Source: Volvariella volvacea V23
Lineage: Eukaryota > Basidiomycota > Agaricomycetes > Agaricales > Pluteaceae
Assembly: GCA_000349905.1 (NCBI GenBank)
Contig: KB722739.1
Coordinates: 129,495-193,494, forward strand
Reading direction: 5' to 3'
DNA length: 64,000 nucleotides
The notes beneath the pieces are model-generated. The model was not told the origin of the DNA. It saw only the letters and a list, made by a program, of their open reading frames with translations, and did not search any database. The position numbers and the translations under genes were made by a program. Positions 46,348 to 56,869 of this stretch are shown here, piece after piece. Each line of letters opens with the position of its first letter. The stretch's first letter is position 1.

Positions 46348-47155
46348 TGTAACATGACAAGGGCACTTGGCCCCAGAGACAAATAAATAGAAACAGAGAA
46401 AGAAACTACTTGACTTGGCACACATCTCTATGCGTTATCAGATGGGCCTACTACAAGGGATCACCTACACAGCAGTGCCTAGGTATCACTAGTGACATGG
46501 TTGCAAAGACACTCACTACCAACTGGCAAGGGAGACGAGAGGGATAAACTGATCCTAACGATGTGTACTCACCTCTTAGTGTTACAACGATGAGTAATCG
46601 TCATCATCAGCTAGTGTGCTTTCGGACTATCAGACTCATTTCTCTTTCAAGTAGTTACAACGTCTTTCGGTAACTACAATAGCATTCCTCCATTCAGTAG
46701 TATACGCGCGTACAACTTACGCGTCCATAGCTTACGCGTACATATGACTTGAGTACAGCATTTCTTTTCACAGCTAGAACATAATACCACAAGAACGTAT
46801 AAATACTTCGATTCTCTAGCATAGAACTTTAGCTTGACCTCCTGTTTCTTCCCCTGTATCTTCCCGTACTTTCTTAAGTACAAATAACATCTCGACTCAC
46901 CTCATTGACGCCTTTGACGGAACTTCGACTCAGTGAATGCTGGCCTTATTCATTCTCGTCATCTTACTCGTTCTCAACGGAGGCGCTAGACCGCTGACGT
47001 CATAATCCTACGACGCGTTAAGGAAGAGTCGCCGTAACACTTAGTAGCCTGTTTGTTCAGGTTATGCCAGAGTCTCTGAGACAAAGCTAGCTTGGCAAAA
47101 TAAACAAGGTCGAAACTGAGAAAAAACCCCAGAGCCAACCTTACCCACTTATATA
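46348..47155 (+). mobile_element. Repeat R2, second copy of R1, split by a solo LTR
   Basis: It starts TGTAACATGACAAGGGCACTT and follows R1 through CACCTCTTAG, where solo LTR 1 is inserted, then resumes at TAGCCTGT and continues to about 47155. R1 provides the uninterrupted empty site (46084-46110). Differences from R1 are mostly CG in R1 against CA or TG in R2. Confidence 0.7.
46580..47039 (-). mobile_element. Solo LTR 1, 460 bp, 5-bp target duplication CTTAG
   Basis: The element runs TGTTACAACGATGA...GCCGTAACA on the plus strand and is flanked by CTTAG at 46575-46579 and 47040-47044. It is the reverse complement of solo LTR 2 and the same length (460 bp). The uninterrupted site in R1 (CTTAGTAGCCTG) shows that a single CTTAG was duplicated. 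No internal retroelement coding remains. Orientation is given relative to LTR 2. Confidence 0.9.
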
Positions 47156-49300
47156 TTCTCTAAGGCCATATGTACATATTTACACTATTCCAGACTATTC
47201 TATGGGTATTTATCTATGACCTCACAATGACATCACCAGTGTCCAGTATTGCTAAGATCCCATTGGGTAGAGATAAGTTGTGAGCCAAGATAATGGCTCT
47301 AAGACTAATGATGCTGCTGAGAATATCTTGATGCCTGGGATCTCTGAAGGTGGCTCAAAAGGTAATGCATCATGTGATCATGATGTTATCTAATCTAATC
47401 TAGATTAAGTAAGCAGTCATGTGGTTCTTGGGCGCCTAGAGAAAAAGAAATCAAAAATAAAATAAAAATAAAAATAAATATTGAGAATAAATAGAAAATA
47501 AAGATACAATTCCTGACATCCATGCATGTTTCAGACTGATGCCCTAACTGGAATGACACAGAGCAGAAATGTATTGTCAGTGAGTAGCGCACCCTGGCAA
47601 CCATTGTCATTACTGAGTCCTTGAGACTCAGGATGGCAGCAGTAGCCAGTTGAACCAGACTACTCCAGAGCCCCCACTGGCACTCTATGGCTAACCAAAC
47701 AAGAAGAGAGTTGAACTCTTGACGTTACTCACAGCAGATGCCTCTGGGAGCCATAGGCAGCCCAGATGCCAGCAACCATGCTGGCCACTCCTCATTGATA
47801 CTCACCATCTGGCACTCTAGCAATAGACTGGCAACACCTCCTTGTGTTACGGCGACTCTTCCTTAACGCGTTGTAGGGTTATGACATCAGTGGTCTAGCG
47901 CCTCCGTTGAGAACGAGTAAGATGACGAGAATGAATAGGGCCAGCGTTCGCTGAGTCGAAGTTCCGTCAAAGGCGTTAATGAGGCGAGTCGAGATTATTA
48001 TTCGTACTTAAGAAAGTACGGAAGATACAGGGGAAGAAACAGGAGGTCAAGCTAAAGTTCTACACTAGAGAATCGAGGTATTTATATGTTCTTGTGGTAT
48101 TAGGTTATGGCTGTGAAAGGAAATGCTATTCTCGAGTCATATGTACGTGTAAGCTATGGACGCATAAGCTATACACGCGTATACTGCTGAATGGAGGAAT
48201 GCTATTGTAGTTACTGAAAGAAGTTGTAACTACTCGAAAGAGAAATGAGTCTGATAGTCCGAAAGCACATTAGCTGGTGATGACGATTATTCATCGTCGT
48301 AACACCTTGTAAGCCTCCCCATGGCAGAGGGTATTCCATGGTCTGTGGATGCACCATCTCATGACACAGGGAATAGAAGAGAAAAGGATATTTACAATGC
48401 ATTATTCACCATGTGGTTTGATAACCTTGAAGGTTGTTGGTGTTGGAGCATATAATGAGATGGTAGAACTCAGGAGTTTAGACCAAGTTGAAGCTGGGGA
48501 CTCTTAACTGGTTTCCTTCCAGTTTATATACATCGAATCCAGATAGTTCCAGAAATATGACTAATGTATAATTAATTTATATATAGTGGTTCCTTTGTTC
48601 TAAATATGCTGTCCATTTGTCTGCTATTGTTCTTGGTTTGATGGCATGCCCTTTGCTATCAGAATTCTGATAGAAAAGGGAGAACAATAATGATCCCTTG
48701 ATCAGATACCAGTCCAGTGGGATTTCCCATAGCCTTTTCCTTTTGATGGCAACAGTGTGGTCAGTGATGAAACCAAGTGAGTGAGTTTTCTGGAATGTTG
48801 TTCTGATAGATTTGTAGATTGATTGTTCTTGAGCCAGTCATTTGGTTTAGTGGGTTTGAGGTGGCTCAGTCCTTTTCAGGTGCCAGGTATTGTTCTCTCA
48901 GGTCCTGGTTCATATCCCTGACCCAAACCAATTCCCCCTGGTACTTGTTTATTTGGAAGTACTTGGGGTACTCTTCTATTTCCAGTAGTTTTGAGGTTAA
49001 CACCCAATGCATCCCTGTGACTCTTGTTGTCCTAATGTGTAATAGTGGGAAGTACCACAGTTCCTTCCACATGGACTCTCCTTGGCAGATGTAGTCCACC
49101 ATTAATTGATACCAGACACCATCTACTTGCTAATAAATGTCCTTATTGTCTGGGTTGATGTCGAGGAGTTAGCCAATGCAGCCAAAGTGCAGGATGTAGT
49201 AGGGCATTGTTTATTGGTTTGGGTGTTTTGGTAATGTGAACTTGGAATCGTTGTGGTTTATATATAAATTTGTGACACTGACAAAAAATAAAAATACTCA
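47156..49300. mobile_element. Decayed transposon sequence
   Basis: This sequence is outside LTR 2 and is full of stops in every frame, with A-rich simple repeats near 47450-47500. On the minus strand 48866-49102 a protein-like stretch survives (DYICQGESMWKELWYFPLLH, YFQINKYQGELVWVRD), with further fragments of the same character below 48400. It looks like a relic transposon-encoded protein, but I cannot name the class. Confidence 0.4.
47845..48304 (+). mobile_element. Solo LTR 2, 460 bp, 5-bp target duplication CCTTG
   Basis: It runs TGTTACGGCGACTC...ATCGTCGTAACA with flanking CCTTG at 47840-47844 and 48305-48309. It is the inverted counterpart of LTR 1, with terminal TGTTAC/GTAACA. A 5-bp duplication and TG..CA ends fit an LTR retrotransposon (Gypsy or Copia class) reduced by LTR-LTR recombination. 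Confidence 0.9.
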
Positions 49301-50105
49301 TTTCACGATTCCTGACATAAATACAAGGTTGTTGTAATGTATACGTGCATTATACATATAGATTGTAGAGACCATATTTATTTATATTTAAAAGTATAAT
49401 CTTTTAGTCTTACTATAAATATATATGGCACTATTAATGGTTAGAAAAATCTATGATAAACTTGATTAGACAAAATGTGGGGTTATGTTTCATGTGAATT
49501 ATCACTATAATTATCAATAATTGCTTATATTATTAGAAAAAATTAGAAATGTTATTAATGTACTCAGATAGATCTTGAGCACAGGGTTACCAAAATTATA
49601 AACTTTATTAATATTGCAAATCTTTTAGCAAGATAACTTTGCTAGTGTCTAAAAAATACTTAAAATATCATTCAACTTCATTATACCTATACTAATACTG
49701 TGGGAGGTGACTGATATTCTTGGTGAAAATATTGAAAAGATATTGCAATTCTCACAATCTGATTAGCTGATAACATTGTATTTCAATATGTCTACTAAAT
49801 TTTTATAATACTAATATATATTGGCCATTTTCCAGTGTGTAATCTTTATGTTTTTTTTTTTTGAGAATTGTTCTTGTATTATTAACTTATTATATATTTT
49901 GTATATAATTATTTTACTTGCAACATTATTCAAAATGGCAAAATGTATTCTCACAATGAGTTTCAACTCACAATAGACATGTATAATACTATTAATTATT
50001 AAGAATACATATATTATGATAATAATTAGGCTGAAATTTACTAGTTAGTAAAAAATTAAAAGGTCAGATAGTATAAAATTTACTATATTTCAAGTAGACT
50101 TAATT
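49300..50105. other. Strongly AT-rich tract
   Basis: About 800 bases of very AT-rich sequence with poly-T (10 or more T at about 49852) and many TATA/ATTA strings, far from the composition of the rest of the window. There are no genes. It fits old, mutation-degraded transposon sequence. Confidence 0.6.
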
Positions 50106-51000
50106 TTGGACTCAGATATGCCAGGTACTAGCCATGGCCCACAGTTCAAAGTAATAGCTGCTATGTGTCACCCAGTCTATTCATGTCTGAAAGTGACTGC
50201 TTTACACAATGAATTTCAACACCCTGCTGCAAAAAATGTGATTTCTCCTGGTGTCCATACCTATGGTAAGGGGTTTGAGCAACAGATGTCACAGTCCCAT
50301 GTCACATTCAATCTTCAAGCTCTGATCTGCACTGAAGCAGAGTTTGATTTCTGCAAAAACCACTCAACAACTTTTCCAACAATGGGCAACTCTCTTACTC
50401 ACACCCCGCTTTGTCTGAAACTTACAGCTCTGTACTTTTAAGTACCTTTTTTGCTGCCCCAGAATAAGTTTTAATCTTTTGTATATGTTGTGCTTAGGGG
50501 CCAAATGATCTCCAACCTTCAGTTGTACCCAGCTGGACTGTCGGAGTTAAATTTCGCTTGCTGGCCCACATGCCTGTTATCTCGCTGCATACCTCCACAC
50601 AGTTGTAGATAGCCTGTGTGGCATGCTCTCGGAGACCTCCTTTCGTTGAAACAAGCATTCCTTCAGGCATTGCTCAGCCGTTGCCCGAGCCTGCCTCGGG
50701 CATTGTTTGGAGTTGTCGGAGTCTTTGGATATTCCCGCATTTCCCACGCACCGTCACATAGACGAGCTTTAGAATCCTTGCTTCCGCCAAGGGCGACTTG
50801 CTCCGCTCGCGCAGCTCTCCGACCGAGGCTCACAGCTCGCTGAGAGCCGCTACACCAAGCCCCCACTATGTCGCGCGCCTCCACATGATTTCATATTGTT
50901 TTGGTTGTGTTCGGGACCTCCTCATGTCGGAGTTCAATCTTGAAATTTCCTATGCTGGAAATTTTTGTCCTCGCTTTTAGCGAGGGTCTCTTCATTCACC
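50106..51000. other. Repeat-like region with hairpins
   Basis: A plus frame at 50106-50441 (SHGPQFKVIAAMCHPVYSCL and so on) starts only with TTG and resembles no family I know, so it is probably transposon-derived. From 50600 the base composition switches to GC-rich. Perfect hairpins occur at 50683-50701 (GCCCGAG, loop CCTGC, CTCGGGC), 50943-50964 (AAATTTCC, loop TATGCT, GGAAATTT) and 50969-50985 (CCTCGC, loop TTTTA, GCGAGG). Confidence 0.4.
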
Positions 51001-51346
51001 ACCCAAACAGCTGCTCAGTCCTAAATGCCACAGAAAGCATAGGAATGGTATCTAAAGGGAGGCTACAAAATTTGGCAATATTATAACAGAGGTATCTGTC
51101 GGATTTGGCTCTCTGCGTTAACAAGCTTTCAACACGACGACCCAACCAAACTTGAAATGTGTTGGCTTTGTATGCGTATGCTACTGTACAGAGACCAAAA
51201 TACGAAAACAGGCAGACGACCATAGTATAGCACGAGAAAATGAAAGAGCGAGGAGGTCTGGAGTCGAATGAGGATATAGAAAGACGCCTAAACGATGACG
51301 GATCCTTCGAATATATTAGAGATGGTACGTGTACACATGGAATGGC

Positions 51347-51921
51347 TTATTTATACCCAGCTGGTGGGTAGGTGACATAAGGTGAAGGATATTGCATCAT
51401 AGGTCCCGGGGGAGGCCAAGGAGAACCATATGGGCCAAAGTATGGTGGCGCGAGTGGAGGGTCAGCCCTAGAAAAAGTGCGTAGGAGGGTGAAGGCGTTC
51501 TATCAGCCCGAGTCTTCAACAGAATCCAACGCACCGCCTACCCTTCTCCTTGTGGGTTAGTCCATTGGCAGTGGGAACATATCCATACGTGTTTGGTGGT
51601 CAACGGAAAGATGGGTATCCAGAAGACTTCGACCCAGTCCTTGATTGTGGCTCCACCAACAGTCGCTGCTCATACGTGTCAGTTTATAACGCCAAGGCGA
51701 ATAGAGAATGCGTACGGTTGTGGCAAGCTGGGCACATTCTCTTCTGTGGACTCTCATCGTGAGTGATATCGGGTGCACAATAACCTGTGGCACGGATTCA
51801 TCAGATCCACGACCAGCTCGTATTGCCGAAGAACTCACAAGGTAGAAGTACACCTAGCTCTTGTGTATGAGCTATGAAGATGGCTGAAAAATGCCAAAAA
51901 CTCACAAGATGCCGAATCCAT
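51347..51921 (-). CDS. Small zinc-ribbon protein with proline-rich tail, about 110 aa
   Basis: Four exons can be joined on the minus strand from ATG at 51921: MDSAS, then YCAPDITHDESPQKRMCPAC with HN, then GGATIKDWVEVFWIPIFPLT with TKHVWICSHCQW and TNPQGEG, then a Pro/Tyr/Gly-rich end (PYFGPYGSPWPPPGPM... PPAGYK) to the stop at 51347. Two CxxC pairs separated by a hydrophobic WVEVFWIPIFPL segment are the signature of the fungal zinc-ribbon family in which a short ribbon flanks a membrane-apposed hydrophobic stretch. The function is unknown, and the family is widespread in basidiomycetes as I recall it. All junctions keep phase. The first exon is short and a different start is possible. It is too small and too split to show up as a long open frame. 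Confidence 0.65.
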
Positions 51922-52996
51922 CGTCCTACGGACAGACCTCGAGGTGGTCCTCCACCAAACGATCCGAGGTGCTCAACGATGATTGCATTAATACTGTTTT
52001 GCTGATTGCTCCGCAGTAGGCATCTGCCAGCACCACATGCAAAAGTCCTGGTGGCTGTGAGCGGCAGCGGCAGTGGTCCAGAAGTAGTTGGAACCCCAGT
52101 GGGATCGTGATGATCCTTGAACCGGGAGGGAATTCCCGAGGAAGATGCGCGTGGGGCATTTGAGCGGGGAGTTTGAGATGAACAGAGGTTTAGATTGGGA
52201 GGTGTTGCAGGTTCATTGAGAATTGGTTCTCTCTGCAGCTTTCTTCGTCAAGCTCTCTCCAAACTTGGCAGCCGACTGTGCTGAGGCTGGTTGAAATCGC
52301 GACCGCGATTGAGAAAGGCACGTGCTCCTGAGGCTGTGCCTGAGAGCGGAAGCGTGCCACAGTCGCGCCCTCGGCTTGGCGCACGACGTCATTGGCACTG
52401 ATAGAGATACAAAGCCACAGTGAGCTTCGACTTCAAATCGTTGGCCACAGACACCACCACCACCCTGACGTCGTTCAAAGCCACTTATTGTGGGAATGCG
52501 GACGACTCATCAGCAAAATGCAGGGTGTTATGCCACAGTGCAACCGTGGAACGGGACACTGTAACAGATGAGAGAACACCCAGGACGTGGACCCTCATCC
52601 AGTCGATTCCTCTTAACACGCATCAACGAAATGGCTTTATGCTACCCGAACAGGCATTTCTGAACCCCAAAACCGATACGTTACACGGGACAATGCGTCG
52701 TTGATCACACCCATAACAAAGGTTCTCTTCAGAATTAGGTCACCGCTCGAATTCGGAAACAGCCATGGAAAGCACGAAATGACACAAATGAACTGTGGCA
52801 ATAACACGTTTACCTATTTTCAAGGCGCGCTGGGCCACCGGGCTCTTTCAGCCTTTTATACGCGGCCGATTGCAAGGTGGTCTACTTGCCACCACCCCGG
52901 GTTCTTTCTTTGCATCTTTGCATCTCTCACTAACTAAAACCAACGCGCTTGTCGTCGTTACCTTAACTCGTTTACTCTCCTCGACGTCAACTCAAG
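51922..52996. other. Intergenic region
   Basis: This is the shared upstream region of the zinc-ribbon gene (minus) and the acidic protein (plus). There is a TTTTATACGCGG TATA-like site near 52855 and a CT-rich initiator before 52997. No gene is supported. Confidence 0.5.
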
Positions 52997-54427
52997 ATGC
53001 AGACGCGTGCTGGTGCTAGACGCTTCGGGCAGCTTCAACAACCGCCTCTGATCACCTGTCTCGCCGTCGACGGTGCGTATGCGAGGGTGTCCAGATCCAC
53101 GACGGGGAAAGGCACCCACATCAGATGGATCTACACCATTCCCCCTCCTCTCCTCGTTCGCCACGAATTGCCACCTCAACTAGAACCACGCGACACCGAT
53201 GTCCCCACCCGCCCAAATACACCATTTGGCGACGCGGCGGTCAACGGCGGCACGACCTCGTCGACGCTCTTGCCTCTGTCGCCCTTACCAGACAGCTCCT
53301 TCCGCACCGAAGCGACAGATGAGGATGTCGGCTACTATGCCACAGACGACAGAGTCGGTGACGAAGAAATGGGAACGGTCCAGGTCTACAGCTACCACAC
53401 CAGCGATGATGACTCGGATCGTTCTATGGTCATCACTACGGACCCGTCGCGGACTGAACAGTTCGTCGCGTCAGAGGGTAACTGGCCAGCCAGCTCCATC
53501 TGGCCCTTCAATGCCGCTTTGCTGGAGGGGGCCATCCCCGAGGTTAAAAAGGAAGAACAGCCTGTCATGCGTGCACCGCCGTCACCTTCTCCTACCTACC
53601 TACGAATGCAAAGGACCCGTGGTCGAGGTAGCAGTCATGCCTCCCCTGACGGTGATCATGTCCAGAAAGACACACGAGACGGCCAACTCCAGGCTCAGAG
53701 TCAAGTTCAGGCTCAACCCCGACTTCTGAGGGACAGGTTTGAGACTCCTCCGCCCCAGGACCAATCCTCCAGCAATGGCGACGGAAACGGCGACAAAGAC
53801 AGGGTCTACCTTCTCCCACCTCCTTCATTCCACGCACCGCCCCTCAAGGCCCTCCCGATTCCCATCTCCACCGGTAGACGTCTCGTCACCGCTCGCCGAC
53901 CTGGTGTACAAAGACAGGCAGAACAGGAGAGGGTGCTCAGAGAAGATGTTGAGAGGCTAATCAGGCAGAGGGAGGAGGCGTACAGGATGTTAGCCGGAAG
54001 CGACGCCGACTTGGAGATGGGCGAGCTGGATGAGGTGGCTGAGATCGTGATGGCTTGTGGTGAGAGCAGCAGCGACCGTACTAGCGAGTACGGAGGTGAG
54101 TGGGAGGGGGTGAAGGAGGAGGAGGAGAGTGAGGGAGAGTTGGATGGAGGACAGCAACCGACAGAGGACCTGGGTGCTCCCGCGGTAGCCAGTGGTAGCA
54201 CTACAGGCTTGGGTGCAGCGATCACGACTCAGCAGAAAGCGCGTCGTTTGGGCCCAGAGGGGACAGAGCTCCTTGATGAAGATATGCTTCGTGAATTGGA
54301 ACGATTGGCAAGTGCTCACAAGGACGCTAGTGGACATGGAGTCGTGGTTCGTCATGAAAGCCCGGTGAATGAGGTCAATTTGGATGCGGGGTCTGAGAGG
54401 GAGCTTACGGCGCCGTTGTCACCCTAA
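52997..54427 (+). CDS. Acidic, largely disordered protein, 476 aa
   Basis: A single open frame from ATG to TAA. No domain is recognised. The first ~60 residues are basic and hydrophobic (PPLITCLAVDGAYARVSRST and IRWIYTIPPP). The rest is Pro/Ser/Asp/Glu-rich. A helical, heptad-like part at about 305-335 (RQAEQERVLREDVERLIRQR) may be a coiled coil, followed by acidic clusters. Glu-rich runs near 375-390 and the composition suggest a regulatory or scaffold protein. A CT-rich leader and TATA-like sequence upstream support the start. Confidence 0.6.
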   Translation: MQTRAGARRFGQLQQPPLITCLAVDGAYARVSRSTTGKGTHIRWIYTIPPPLLVRHELPPQLEPRDTDVPTRPNTPFGDAAVNGGTTSSTLLPLSPLPDSSFRTEATDEDVGYYATDDRVGDEEMGTVQVYSYHTSDDDSDRSMVITTDPSRTEQFVASEGNWPASSIWPFNAALLEGAIPEVKKEEQPVMRAPPSPSPTYLRMQRTRGRGSSHASPDGDHVQKDTRDGQLQAQSQVQAQPRLLRDRFETPPPQDQSSSNGDGNGDKDRVYLLPPPSFHAPPLKALPIPISTGRRLVTARRPGVQRQAEQERVLREDVERLIRQREEAYRMLAGSDADLEMGELDEVAEIVMACGESSSDRTSEYGGEWEGVKEEEESEGELDGGQQPTEDLGAPAVASGSTTGLGAAITTQQKARRLGPEGTELLDEDMLRELERLASAHKDASGHGVVVRHESPVNEVNLDAGSERELTAPLSP

Positions 54428-55010
54428 GCTTACCTTGAGTTTGGGGGGTGAAACCGAGCTTCTACTTGGGTCACTCTGGATTTACGGTTTCGCTCTGTAT
54501 ACAGCATGGCAGGGATTCAGTGCCTGACGCCTCAGCAAGTCTTGAATTGGTCATTGAAACGGTTGCAACAGTCATAAAGACCTTTTATGGGTTGTGCGAC
54601 TCGCTGGCTTCTATTGCTATTTGTGATCGTGCTTATGCCCTCTTTCTTTTCTTCTCCTATGCTCCTAAATATGCTTTTAAATCTCGCACATGCCTATCTG
54701 TACTGTACATGTAAGGCATCACACTTTCCTCCTGTGATGCTCAGACTGTTCTTGCTGTCTCTTTAAATTCTCGGAATTACTCGATCGCTTGTACTTAGAT
54801 CTCGTATCAATCCAGAAATGTTATATGCGTGCTTATCCCGAGTGATTGTTAGGAATGGTGCATTGCTCAAGATAGGAGCGGGTACATTAGGTCCATGGTG
54901 GACCATTGACAGCTTTGGTCTATAGGCTTGCCCTGATCGGTCTCGAGTGGGGAGTGGACGCCGCAACACAACTGGCCTTTGAACAACACTACACTCGCAG
55001 GGGTATTCGC

Positions 55011-56556
55011 ATGATGCCAGCCGCCTCCAGATCCAAACCACGTATCCCCATACGCGACTACAATCCGGGGCCACCGCCCAGAATATCAGTACTACCACCA
55101 GGACTTCTTGGCAGGGTCTTTGAGTACGTAGTTGGCACTGTTGATCATTCCGCTTCCTCCTCTATGCTTTCAAAATTCTATCAGAAGCACCTTGCTCTTA
55201 CTTCTATCTGCCGACAATGGCGACACGCCGCCATTTCTCATGGCCAGTTGTGGTCGACTGTTGTGTTTGCTCGTTGTAGACTGGTATGGATCGGCGAAGT
55301 CATTCGACGATCCAAAGATTGCGCGCTAACCGTAATTATCAACTTGTCGGAGAGCGACTCGATCTATTCACCTAAAGAACTACGAGCTGCACTGACTATG
55401 ATACTATTTCAGTTATACCGAGTTCGTACTTTGGAAGCCAGTCTCCGTAGAGATACCATTACTAGGGATACAACTCTCCCCTCATTATCACAGCCTGCAC
55501 CGCTTTTACGACGACTTTGGATATCTTTTTTAGACTTTGAAAATGCTCCTGCTTTATTTGGCGGGCTTGCTCCTCCTTTATCGGAGCTTTCTATTCGTAA
55601 AAGCAGTCTTTCATGGGACACCCAGCTGCCAATCTTCCGCTCCCTCTCAAAACTGACCCGGCTTTCCCTAGTCTCAATTACTCCCCCTCCCACTCTTCAT
55701 CAACTATTGGACCTAATACGTTCCACTCCAAATCTCATATATTTAGATATCTGGGATACTTTACCTGCGACATTGGAAGCCCCCCGTCCATCAACCATCC
55801 CAGTTTCTCTCCCCTCTCTCACTCTACTTCGAGTTCAAGCATCACCCTCAGGGCTCACCAATTTCTTTCCTTACGTCCTCCTGAACCCCGAAACATACTA
55901 CACAATCCACTCCTCCCTACCCGACTCTGAGTTCCAGTGGATACTCCCAATCCTCTGTAGATTCGGGAGGGAGATTAAAGGCCAACAGGTCACGCACATA
56001 CAGGACCTGTCCGTAATCGAGGACCCATCCGTGTTGAAGCTCCAAGGACACGTGGTCACCCCATCCACCGGGCGATATCAAGAGGATGGACTTTTCCTTC
56101 GGCTTAAACACCATTTACGAAAACAGATCGTTCCAGATCTAGCCTGTGGAATAGCCGCCGCGTTGTCGCTCGAGCACCTTCGGTCGATGAGCGTCACGCC
56201 CCTCCAGATGTCAGAAAGGCAGTGGAGGGGTGTCTTTGGGAATTTGCCCGAGTTGAAGAGTATAGTGTTCCTGGAGAACCATACACTTTCCCTACCTGTC
56301 GAATTTATCAAGGCACTTCACGATTCACACCGATCGTCGCAGTCGTGGCGTTGGTGTCGTCTCATTCCCCCGCTTGGTATCGCTAACGTTCATATTTGGG
56401 TTGGATTCACGGTGCTTCGAGTCGTTGTACTCAGCATTGGAGATAAGAAAGGAGTTGGGGTATCCGTTGAAGAAAGTGCGTTTTGAAATTGGGCGCGATG
56501 TTGATAGAGGACGTGTTTTGGACATGTACCAGAGGCTTGGGTTAGAGGACTCTTGA
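55011..56556 (+). CDS. F-box-like protein with apparent 3' frameshift
   Basis: From the ATG at 55011 the frame encodes an F-box-like module (PRISVLPPGLLGRVFEYVVG and LTSICRQWRHAAISHGQLWS), then leucine-rich-repeat-like stretches (SLSKLTRLSLVSITPPPTLH, TPNLIYLDIWDTLPATL). This is the common Agaricomycete layout for substrate adaptors of SCF ubiquitin ligases (family knowledge). The frame runs open to 56486, but after about 56340 the +1 frame carries the expected ending (SFPRLVSLTFIFGLDS, IRKELGYPLKKVRFEIGRD, VLDMYQRLGLEDS) to 56556, while the original frame loses family features. An extra or missing base around 56335-56352, or a very short intron, would explain this. I give the end of the shifted frame. 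Confidence 0.65.
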
Positions 56557-56869
56557 GCCGAGGATTTCGGAATTTCTAGGTTACTACGTACCCTTAGAGT
56601 CTGTATATTTCAACTTGATCAATTTGTACTAAGTGCTGTAACGTTGCTACTCTGATTCTTCACATTTTGTCGGGATTGAAGCAATGTTCGACACCCAGAA
56701 GGGTATAACAACCCCACATTCGGATATATTTCTGTTAATTAAAAGGACCCTGCGAGAATTTAATTGTCTGCTTATCTTAAACCCGTCCACCAACTCGAAG
56801 CATTCCAATCGACTACATATCATTGATACTACTTGTGTTACGGTACAACTACAAACTTTAAATGCAAGG

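Noticed and set aside
50663..50884. Short frames in the GC-rich block near 50.7 kb, possible rRNA or SINE
   Set aside because: I recognise no rRNA core motif and no tRNA A/B boxes; only hairpins are supported.
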